The notes under the pieces: model-generated
Told to the model about the DNA's origin: nothing
The model's database searches: none
What the model saw: the letters and a program-made list of their open reading frames with translations, nothing else
Shown: positions 39,175 through 48,057 of the stretch, piece after piece
Numbering within the stretch: the stretch's first letter is position 1
Layout of the letters: the number at the start of each line of letters is the position of its first letter
Assembly (NCBI RefSeq): GCF_945859705.1
Contig: NC_079136.1
Span: 53,954,094 to 54,018,093, forward strand
DNA from: Episyrphus balteatus
Lineage: Eukaryota; Arthropoda; Insecta; Diptera; Syrphidae
Length of the DNA: 64,000 bases
Reading direction: 5' to 3'
Program-made: the position numbers and the translations under genes

Positions 39175-39797
39175 ATTTAATCCGTATTATTGCCAATTTA
39201 TTGGGATCTTTCATTTTATTCCAAAGAAATTCAAGAAATTTCTCTCCAAGGATATTCTAAGAAAAGAAAAAAGTTATATTTCTTTCTAACATTTCAGAGT
39301 ATGGAACTTACCTTAAAACTACAAGAATAAAATACTAAAAATTGTACATGATGCGTGTTATGACTCCAGAGCATGAGAAAGTGTTTTGAGGATTTTATCA
39401 CCTTCATCTCCAATTAGTTCTTTCTTTGGATTGAATTGATCAAAGAATGAATACATCTTTTCCATACATATATCAAAAGTATGGGCGGTTGGATGGGTCA
39501 TTGATAGAATTTCACGAGTTTCTTGTGGCGTCGTTGTTGTGGTTCTTGTTGCATCTTCCATTTTAAACATTTCCTCGTCAATATCTTCATCATCATCCAT
39601 GTCGTCTTCGTTTTCTTCCTCAAATTCAGCTTCTTCAATTTCACTTCGTGGTGCATTCACATCAAGAATGAGCAGTTTTTGAACCAACACCTGTATCAGG
39701 TGTTCAGTTAGAGCTGGTTGGTATTCCATTAGCCACAACACATTGTGTATATATCCAGCCACAACATGAGCAGGTTTCATTTTGCCCAAGGTTATTT
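39175..39797 (-). pseudogene. Tif-IA: Internal fragment of RRN3 / TIF-IA
   Basis: RRN3 (TIF-IA) recruits RNA polymerase I to rDNA promoters. The minus strand shows GYIHNVLWLMEYQP, KLLILDVNAPRSEIEEAE and a long acidic insert. After a frame change comes HNTHHVQFLVFYSCSF, and after a 57 bp intron (39311-39255, GTAAG...TTAG) come GEKFLEFLWNKMKDPN and LAIIR. Human RRN3 has YIHNVLRMTIYFP, KLLKLDVNASRQGIEDAEE, CHVQFFMFYLCSF and FLEHLWKKLQDPSNPAIIR in the same order. The N-terminal third and everything after IIR are missing. The sequence runs straight into the Mip130 copy on the same strand. The retained intron shows that the copy is DNA-derived, not a processed retrocopy. Confidence 0.8.
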
Positions 39798-39799
39798 TT

Positions 39800-40095
39800 G
39801 ATGTTCCAATGATGTCCTCCTGGCATTGCCATCAAGAGTAACTTGCTGCAGCCGATGATCCAAGATGGAAACAACGACTATTCCTGCTCCTGGAATACCA
39901 GATGAATTGATGTCTCATCGTTTCACGTTTGATGTAAAACTCATCCCGTAATTCGGGTGTGGCTTATTCTGCATATTCGGTTTGGAGTTCTGCTGCCTTT
40001 GGAGAGTCCGATTTTCTTTTGAGAGATTTAGAGGGTTCCTATTGAGTTGCTGCTGGTAAAACTGATTTGATTGTCCATTTTTGTTAAATTGTTTT
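39800..40095 (-). pseudogene. Unidentified coding-like fragment, Q/N-rich
   Basis: On the minus strand, a credible acceptor (TTTCAG, exon from 40095) opens a frame of about 57 codons containing NGQSNQFYQQQLNRNP and QNKPHPNYG, ending at a TGA near 39920. Beyond it, the same strand has short stop-free runs in other frames (for example GIPGAGIVVVSILDHRLQQ) before the RRN3 piece begins. I do not recognise the source gene. It may be a fourth captured fragment or the upstream part of one of the others. Confidence 0.35.
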
Positions 40096-40376
40096 CTGAA
40101 ATGAAAGAATAGAATAAAAATTTAAATTATAAAACTTGGAATAAAACTCTGAAAAGAATATATTAATATATTTTTAATTTTTTGTTACCTTTTTATTCTT
40201 GGGAAACAAAATTCCTTTGACAATTTCTGCAAATAATTAAATTCTTGTTTTTTTTTTTGACAAGCAAAAGTCACAAAACTTGATGTCAAATTACTATTTC
40301 CCGCTGCCCTACCAAGCGGCGCCACCATAGCTTGAACCTGGTCCTGGCAGTCCATATATAATAGGTCAATGTTAAA

Positions 40377-40588
40377 AGGCTTAACTACATACACAACTTT
40401 TTGAAAAAGTACAAAAGTGAAAAGATTTTTTTTCTGGCTATCGCAATTGTTTTGTGATAAAGAGTATACAAATTGTTTTTCTGCATTATTTGTTTTAATT
40501 TTTCATCCCGAAAAACTATACAAATATGCGTTTGAAAATTTTCACTTTTGTACTTTATCACTTTTTGAGCCAATGTAGTTAAGGCTTA
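40377..40588. mobile_element. MITE with 'AAGGCTTAACTACAT' ends
   Basis: Left AAGGCTTAACTACATACACA with 'ctttttgaaaaagtacaaaagtg', and right its reverse complement ('cacttttgtactttatcactttttgagccaatgtagttaaggctt'). About 210 bp. The open frames across it are shadows of the palindrome. Confidence 0.7.
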
Positions 40589-40634
40589 ATCCGAGATTTA
40601 GAATAAAACTCGAGAATTATGCTAAATCTACTTA

Positions 40635-40844
40635 GGGCCAGTTGTACAAACGTGGTTCAGGCTCGGATCAGAAATTTAACTCGCCGATTTCGGGGGATTA
40701 GCAGTGGATCAACTTTGGTTCAAGGATGGATTTAGCTATTTCAACCTATATGGATCTAGAACCAGTGCTTAAAATCAATTTTACCACCGAATTCAGAAGA
40801 AAAAAGTTGCTGAGCTACGGATTAAATATTTGTACAACTGGCCC
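40635..40844. mobile_element. PIF/Harbinger-like MITE, copy 1
   Basis: Ends GGGCCAGTTGTACAAA and TTGTACAACTGGCCC, flanked by TTA on both sides (40632-40634 and 40845-40847), a 3 bp duplication typical of PIF/Harbinger elements. It interrupts a copy of the 36020-36160 repeat. A second copy is at 54558-54761. Confidence 0.75.
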
Positions 40845-40894
40845 TTAGCTTAATCTTGGATTTAAGAGGTAGAGGTGGAAACATAATATTATGG

Positions 40895-43172
40895 GGACTT
40901 TTCACGAGTCGATTTTTGCCGAGCTTTTCGACTCGTGTGAACGTAAGTCACAGGCGACTAAAGTGACAATCCCTATGTGCCTGGCTACACGGTGATTTTT
41001 CAATCGCCTAAGCAGTGAGTTTGTAGGCAAGAGGGATGAGGAGTGAAGGGGGAAGATGCTCACGAAGGGAACTGAATTTTCTGAGGGCAGTACAGTTCCA
41101 TTGCTAAATTTTTCCTATTTTTCACGTTTGTTCCTAGAAAATGTAAAAGTGGAACGTGATCACAGTACACATAAAAAGGTAATATATTCCAAACGTTGTC
41201 AAAATTTGTTTGTCAAAAATGGGCACCAATCTGTCAGGTCGGCCTTTAATTTTTATACATATTTCAATCGCAGTAAACCGGAAATTTGTTTTTGTTTTAA
41301 TTTTTAAAATGTCATTTAAAAATATTATAAATTGAAAAATAACAAATTTTCTTCGTGTTTCAACGCGGTGAGCGTGGTTTATCGGTAGTAGAGTAACTAA
41401 AGCAAATTATTAGGGAACCCGGCCGAACAGCTCTGATTTTGACGATTTTTTTTTCAAACGTAGGTAATTAAAAATACTTTAAAGTCTATAGATTAAAAAT
41501 TGCCGGTGTTGCCGTATTGTTTTTTAAAATTAAAATTAATTTTTTTTAACAAAACCATTTTTTTTGCTTAAATTTCATAAAACAAATGATAGCAAAAGAT
41601 TCTCTAGGTAATTTAATTAAAATATATAAAAGGCTGTAAGGGACAATCTTCCATCGTTTAAGCGATAAATGCAATTTTCTAACATTCTGACCTCAAACAC
41701 AAAAAAAAATATTTTCAAAACAACGGCAACACCTACAATATTTTAAAATACATTTTTAAAAAGCCAGAAGCTCATTCTTATCTCTTACATTTAAATCCAC
41801 TAAATTTAATCAAGACTTTTTGAAAAAATGGTCCTCAAACTCATAATTAAAAAAAAAAAAATTGTTATTAGAAAAATTTAAAATGACTTTTTCCAAACTT
41901 TTTCTAATAAAATATGAATTTATTTAAAAAAAATTTTCGGCCATAAATATTATCAGTTGAATTTCGAAGCAAAAAAGGTAAAATATATCACACTTTTGAA
42001 AAAAACATGAAAAATTACTTCAATTTCAATGGTTTTTTTTTATTAAAACTGAATTTTTGCATTTAAATAATTAATTTTCTCAAAGACTGTGGTAAATAGG
42101 AACTTTAAATTTTTGCTATTTAACTTTCAACCGTAAGGGTTATTAAATGAAAAAAAAAAAATTTTATGTTTAGATGTTGAACTTTAAAAAAAAACAAGTT
42201 ACATTTTTTTTTCAAAACTTTTATTAAAAAAAGTTCTTCGAAAATGAAATACTTTTTAATTTTTTTCATAAACCGTAATACATATTGACATTTCCTTTTA
42301 TAATTTGAAATCATAATAAATGCGGCCAAAAAAATTTGAAAATAAATGCATTTTATATTACGACCAAGTTTAAAAAACGACATGTTAAAATTTTTTCAAT
42401 AATTTTTTTTTTCAAAAATCTGAGTTCAATTACCATTCTTTCAAAAGCCGTTCATTCAATTAACTTAATTTAAATTTTACATATATGACTAAGCTTCTAG
42501 CTTTTAAAAAATGTATATTTGAATATTGTAGGTGTTGCCGTTGTGTTCAAATATTTTTTTTTGTGTTTGAAGTCAATTAATAAGAAAATTACATCTATCG
42601 CTTGAACTATATAAGATTGTCCCTCACTCCCATATATTTTTTTTCCTTGAATTTCCTAGACATCAATTAATTTATGAAATTTAAGAAAAATTTTTGAAAA
42701 AAATTTGTTTTTGTTCACAAAAATCTTCAATTGAATTTAAAAAATCAAAACGGCAACACCGGCAATTTTTAATCTATAGACTTTAAAGTATTTTTAATTA
42801 CCGACGTTTGAAAAAAAAAATCATCAAAATCTAAGCTGTTCGGCCGGGTTCCCTAATATTGTCAATTTTTGATCTTTAGTTACTCCACTACGGTTTTTGT
42901 GCGTTTTTCGTCGGTATTTTAAACAATTAAAAATTCGGTAGCTGACATTGGTCGCCAAAGTGTCATGTTTTGACAATCTGGCGACCCATGTCAGTTCGGA
43001 ATATTATTACCTTTTTATGTGTACTGTGGAACGTGTTTGGGCACAACAGTGTGTAGCCACCGCATGTGATTTTTCAATCGATTGAAAAATCACTGTGTAG
43101 CCAGGCACTATAGAAAAATCCTAGTCGAACGACATATCGTGCGGCTAAAATCGACTTGTGAAAAGTGGGCAC
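40895..43172. mobile_element. Outer foldback element containing nested palindromes
   Basis: The left end (ACTTTTCACGAGTCGATTTT) matches the reverse complement of the right end (CACTTTTCACAAGTCGATTTT). The inner TIR continues with GTGCCTGGCTACAC and 'gtgatttttcaatcg' on both sides. A further inverted pair, 'cacataaaaaggtaata', lies at about 41168 and about 43005. The centre is occupied by an independent palindrome (41386-42891). No protein is encoded; the open frames here are AT-rich noise. Confidence 0.75.
41386..42891. mobile_element. Inner foldback, about 1.5 kb
   Basis: Ends TAGTAGAGTAACTAAAG and the reverse complement of CTTTAGTTACTCCACTA. The arms are mirror images for about 500 bp: 'agggaacccggccgaacag', 'ttaaaaattgccggtgttgc', 'agggacaatctt' and 'caacggcaacacctacaata' all recur inverted. 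The spacer is of about the same length. Both ends abut 'cgg/TA' sequence, compatible with a TA target. Confidence 0.8.
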
Positions 43173-43610
43173 TATGCATCATCTCTTATTTTTCTCCCTA
43201 TCGACGTACACTCAAAAATGCATCTACTTATCAAAATAGGAACTAATTTTTGGTTCTATTAGAATGATCCCGATAGAAAGCAGGGTCAAGTGTTGTTATT
43301 TTTTATGTGTGAAATCGATCCCTGATCCACATGCATAATAAAAAACGGCTTTCATTTAGAATTTTGTGAAAACAGGATCTACAAGTAGATGATGTTGGAG
43401 CTCATAACAACGCGTCCATTATGTTTATACCCAAGGAAATCATTTACATTTCTCAGCTAATGGCTCCGGCTAGTGGCTCCCATTCCAATTCCATATATTC
43501 CATTTACAAACTGTCAATCCCCACCCCACGTGTGTCAAAAAGTAAAAAGTTTTTTTCAAAGCCGGTCGGCCGCTCCATTAAAAGAAAAAAATTACGTAAA
43601 ATTTAAAAAA

Positions 43611-44399
43611 ATGTCGGCATTCTTCAGAGGTATTTCAAAAATTAGTGCTATTTCAAGCAATACACTGAAAAATGTTAACCAAGTGCGTAGTTTGAGTTTT
43701 TTGCCAAAAACCTTATCGGTTACACCATTGAACACCAATGTCCAAAAACTCCAACCTAACAACATGGCAGCGGCCGCAGCTCCTCGTTTTGCTCACACAA
43801 AAAGTGCCAAAGAATTAGTTGAATTCTTAACCGAAGAAATTCTTGCCGAAAAGAAAGCCCAAAACATCAAAACTGTTCCAACATCCGTTGATGGATTCAA
43901 CGTTAATTTGTATGGCGCCGATGTTGAACTTGTGAAACAAATCGAAGGAGAAAAAATCATAATCAGTTTCAATGTCAATCACACAGTTGATGCTGATGAT
44001 GAAAGTCCTGAAGTCGATATGGGCAGCTCGGAGAAACCTGACATGGCTGAGATGCGCAGCAAACCCACATTCGAAGTTGACATTATCAAAGGCAACACTA
44101 CTTTGTCTTTTACTTGCTCCTTTTTGCAAGGACAAGCCCAAGAAGGCGAATACAATGATGTCTTTGGCATCGATGAATTGTGTATTTTCGAGGGCGAATG
44201 GAATGAGAAGGTGTACGCTGTTGCCGGAGACGTACTCGATGGCTACTTGTACGATTTGTTGATGAATCTGTTGGAAGAGAAGGGAATTAGCAATGAATTT
44301 GCTGACAAATTGGCAGACTTCAGTACAGCCTACGAACATGCTTCGTATATTGGCTTTCTAGAACGTTTGTCGAAATTCACGACTCCCGGCGCAAAGTAG
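43611..44399 (+). CDS. P32: P32 / C1QBP, mitochondrial matrix protein
   Basis: A single uninterrupted frame of 262 codons. P32 (MAM33/C1QBP family) forms an acidic doughnut-shaped trimer in the mitochondrial matrix, where it supports mitochondrial translation and respiration; in flies it is also linked to chromatin and synaptic function. The first 70 residues are poor in acidic residues and rich in S, K, R and A (FFRGISKISAIS, VRSLSFLPKTLS), as expected of a targeting peptide. The MAM33 domain follows: EELVEFL-like ELVEFLTEEILAE, SFNVNHTVD, KPTFEVDIIKG, TLSFTCSFLQ, EYNDVFGIDELCIFEGEW, and the C-terminal helices (GYLYDLLMNLLEEKGISNEF, YIGFLERLSKF). The start at 43611 (AAAAAAATGTCG) is preferred over in-frame codons further upstream because homology begins after it. 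Intronless here. Confidence 0.95.
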   Translation: MSAFFRGISKISAISSNTLKNVNQVRSLSFLPKTLSVTPLNTNVQKLQPNNMAAAAAPRFAHTKSAKELVEFLTEEILAEKKAQNIKTVPTSVDGFNVNLYGADVELVKQIEGEKIIISFNVNHTVDADDESPEVDMGSSEKPDMAEMRSKPTFEVDIIKGNTTLSFTCSFLQGQAQEGEYNDVFGIDELCIFEGEWNEKVYAVAGDVLDGYLYDLLMNLLEEKGISNEFADKLADFSTAYEHASYIGFLERLSKFTTPGAK

Positions 44400-44463
44400 A
44401 GAAATGCGCGCATGGGAAATTTAATTCATATTTTATTATTTCATCGTATTTACTGTTATTATT

Positions 44464-44469
44464 AATAAA
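44464..44469 (+). terminator. Poly(A) signal of P32
   Basis: AATAAA 65 bases past the P32 stop codon. Confidence 0.65.
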
Positions 44470-47400
44470 AATATAAGTAGGAACTAAAATATTTTTGTTT
44501 TTGATTCTTTATTTATTCTTTTTGTTTCTAGAAAGTTCTTATAAGAATTTCATGGTTCGCAATATGAGTTTTTCAATTGGAATTGTTGCAAATTGGTAGT
44601 TTTTATTTGCAGAAGGTATTTCACAAAGCAAACTACAGGTAACATCAGGCAAATAAAATTGATTTAGAACTACTTTTTGCTGAACAAAATGTTAAAGGTT
44701 AGGTATAAAGTGTATGTACCTATACTATTTGCCTTTATTTCATGTAATTGGTTTAAATCAATAAAAAATAAAATGTTGATGGAAAAAGAAATTTTCAGTT
44801 GAGTTAGAAGACAAATGCCATATTAATTTTTATTAATATTACTTAAATATTTATCTGGATTCTATGAACTTATTTCAGCATACCGAAAACCAATTTAATA
44901 GTCAGTTTAACAGTTGGGAAACTCAACTATAAAATTAAACCGAGCGATACCCTTTACACTGACTATAAAATTGGTATGGTGAATATATTATAAAAGTGAG
45001 CTAAATTCTTATTCCATATTTTATGAATTTTCGAAGTATTTAAGCGAGACAAAAAAAAAACCTAAAAACCGTTTAACAGAAATCATTTGCAAATCATAAG
45101 AGCATTAAAGATAAGTATTTACTCTGGTACTTTTTAGCATTTTTCTTAGTCCTGAAGCGCGTAAGCACACGTGAAATTCGACGCAAAAGATAGCATAAAT
45201 TCAAAACGAGACGAAGAAGATAAAATTTATTTATTAAAGTGAGCTTTAAATTTGATTATAAGTAGGGCCCATAGTCATATTTTAAAAACGACTCTAATTT
45301 AGACTAGAGTCCAAAGTTATAATACAGGTAAAAAGCTGTTCTTTTCGATAGACAAATATTAAAGATGTGGTTCCAAATTGTCTATAAATAAGAAAAATGA
45401 CAGAACTATGAATATTCCTGCTTTTAGGAATTCTTAAATTTCCTGAAACCTCTAGATCATGCAACAATAGAAAGCTATGGAAAGAGAAATAGCACACAAT
45501 CCAGAAATATCACGCTATTCGAATTTCAGATATGAGGCGTTCAGAATAATAATGATTAATGAGTCAAGTCCATTTGAAATTTGTGCTTTATTTTGAACTT
45601 TGAGAAGCTTTTTCTCAGAAAAGGAGCTATTAAAATAAATGTTTTACAATAGCTCTATATCTCCAGAATTTCTATCGTTGATTATATTTTATATAAGACC
45701 AAACCCTTAATTTTTTTTTCTTTTATTACTACTATTTATTTAACAAGTGTTTATGAAAAAATGGGCAGATAGTAGTTCATTAAACTGCGAAAAAGGGGAA
45801 TTATTTTCCATCTCACAGTCAAAAACAAAAATTGTCTCCAATAGTTAACAATCGGAATTTTAGCGTAAATGGTGGATTAAACTCTTATTTAGTAAGAACA
45901 AATAGAAATTCTGATTCGGAAGATGTTTTTATAACCAATCAAGAATTGATTACTTTTTTTTTGTCCGCAATTGTGCAACAAACAAAACTTTTATTTTTAA
46001 AGCCCAGCTTATTTTCTTGAAAAAAAATATTTTTTTTCTAAAGAATATTGGAATTAGTTAACAAAAAAACGAATAAAACGAGTGAATTTAAAAAATAGGT
46101 ACCTACCTAATTTTTAAATAAAAAAAATAAATCAAAACTTTTTCTGAGCTGTTTATACTGTGAAAATTAATGAAGAGAAAACTGTTCCAAGTTTTAATTC
46201 ATTTGAATTAATTTTGTATCTAAAAATAAGGTACCTACGTATTTTTTAACCCTTTGTTTTCCGGTGGTTACAATAAGAAACCACCTTTTAAACTTTATTT
46301 TTTTACTTTTTATCCCAATTAAATATATCAGCAAATACCTAGCTCAGAAGTTTACTAATGTAATGATATTTACTAGTGCAATGGATATATTTTTTCTGGT
46401 GCGATATTCAAGAAATATTTTAAGTTTTTTCAACGTTTTTTTAATTTTTTTGAGAAAAAATTGCTCCGGGCAACAAAGGGTTAAATTCATTGCTTGTTTT
46501 AATTACATTCAATACTCTTTTTCAAAGAAAATAAACTGGGCTTTAATAATAAGCGAAAAATAATACTCATGAACGTGTTTTTTTTTTTAAATAAAATGAT
46601 ATCAAAGCGAAAAAAAAAAACAACTTAAAAAACGAAAAAAACTGAGTTTGAAGCAAAAATGCGGAGAAACGATTGTCCGTAGAAATAAAGTTTGGGACAA
46701 ACTAATACTGTAATTAATTCTTGATTGGTTATAAAAAAAAATCTAACGAATCGGATATGTAGTTTGGTGAAGGTAAAACCAGTTAGAAGAGAGGAAAAAT
46801 TATAAATACCGTTATAACTCGCAAACGGGACGAAAGACACCCTGAATAAAGTAAAATTTCTTTCATTTTATAGTTTATGAACGAGGTGTTTCTTTTATTT
46901 TGTAAGATAAAATGAATTTTATAGGCATTCAAATATTTTATCGCCAGTGATAAAAAAAATGAGGATTTAATAAAAATCATCATGACATCCGTCGGCTAGA
47001 GTTTCCTTCTAAATTTATTTCCACTGCCACTAGTGGACGTATTTTCTTCAAATTATATATAGATTATATCGTCAGTACAACGCCAAAACCGCGAATTTGC
47101 ATTTTTTGACGTTTTCACGAGTTTCCATTAGATTGCAATAGTTAACAAATCAACTACAATTTTGCAGATTCGTGGTTTTGGCTTTGTGCCCACGATATAT
47201 AAATTATGCATAGATGATTTGGAATTCTGAATTTTTTTTTTTGGTAAAACGATTTTGAATGAACTTTGCATATTTTGTAATAATCAAAGCAATCGCAATT
47301 CATTTTGATTTTAGTTTTTAACAAAACATTCAAAATAACGCTCAAAATGGCGTTGTAAAAACAAAAACATCAACTCATCCCGTATATCAACCTAAATTCT

Positions 47401-47735
47401 ATGAAATTTTTAACTGAGCGAATACGGTTGACTCAAACGTGCATGTTACTTGAATCTTGAAATCTGAACTTAAATCCTTCGTATTTTGGAAAATAACAAG
47501 AATCTCTTCTTTTTACGAACAGAAACACTGAATGCACTCGTTTCATAAACCAAAATATTCCCATAACTTCAAAAGAACAAAGCTGAATTGGCACACAAGT
47601 GACAGCAATGACATTTCTTATTTTTTAACAGAAATAGTTAAAAACTAGTCGAGTGGTGTCGAGATTTTTACTTTTTTTTATCAATTTATTAATAATTAAA
47701 CAATAAAAACAAGCTATTATAAATGTTCAACAATA
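44470..47735. other. Intergenic; no gene seen, contains MITE-type repeats
   Basis: AT-rich. An inverted pair containing 'ataaccaatcaagaatt' occurs at about 45930 and about 46720, suggesting a degenerate TIR element that surrounds the MITE at 46250-46480. The open frames are all short and without domains. Confidence 0.45.
46250..46480. mobile_element. piggyBac-type MITE, copy 1
   Basis: Left CCCTTTGTTTTCCGG and right CCGGGCAACAAAGGG, flanked by TTAA on both sides (46246-46249 and 46481-46484), the target site of piggyBac elements. 231 bp, non-coding. Confidence 0.75.
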
Positions 47736-48002
47736 ATGAGCATTTCTTCCGTTAATGTTCGTTTGTTATTTTTTGCCAAAACACGTGATTTAGCTGGAAT
47801 ATCAGAAACAACTGCAAATCTTCCTGTTCAAGCTAAAGTATCTGCTTTGTTGAATATAATTAGCAAGGAATATAATTTAGATATAATTAAAAATAACATT
47901 ATACTAGCAATAAACGAAGAGTACTGTGATAATTTAGAACAAGTTGTATCATTAAATTCGGGTGACGAAATTGCTGTTATTCCGCCAATAAGTGGTGGCT
48001 AA
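47736..48002 (+). CDS. Mocs2A: Molybdopterin synthase small subunit (MOCS2A/MoaD)
   Basis: 88 codons, intronless. The MoaD-type, ubiquitin-fold small subunit carries a C-terminal thiocarboxylate and donates sulfur to precursor Z (cPMP) in molybdenum cofactor synthesis in the cytosol. Visible: the beta-grasp start (VNVRLLFFAKTRDLAG), the central helix (KVSALLNIISKEYN), AINEEYC, the GDEIAVIPPISGG terminus with the required Gly-Gly at the very end. The stop lies 55 bases before the Mocs2B ATG on the same strand, with no room for a separate promoter, so the two are almost certainly read from one bicistronic transcript, as MOCS2 is in other animals. Full length for the family. Confidence 0.96.
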   Translation: MSISSVNVRLLFFAKTRDLAGISETTANLPVQAKVSALLNIISKEYNLDIIKNNIILAINEEYCDNLEQVVSLNSGDEIAVIPPISGG

Positions 48003-48057
48003 AAAGTTGAAGTTGTTAAGTCATAAAAACGTTAAAGCAATCAGAATTAAAACCAGA

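Noticed and set aside
7210..42760. The words GGCAACACTGG / GGCAACACCGG shared by the foldbacks at 7 kb and 41 kb
   Set aside because: The match is about 10 bases and the flanking DNA differs, so I do not claim that the two foldbacks belong to one family.
43473..43610. N-terminal extension of P32 to an earlier in-frame ATG
   Set aside because: The extra residues are leader-like and precede the family's usual start; ATG 43611 has a better context and a targeting-peptide composition.
47992..48057. Earlier GTG start for Mocs2B
   Set aside because: Eukaryotic initiation at GTG is unlikely and the homologous N-terminus is accounted for by ATG 48058.
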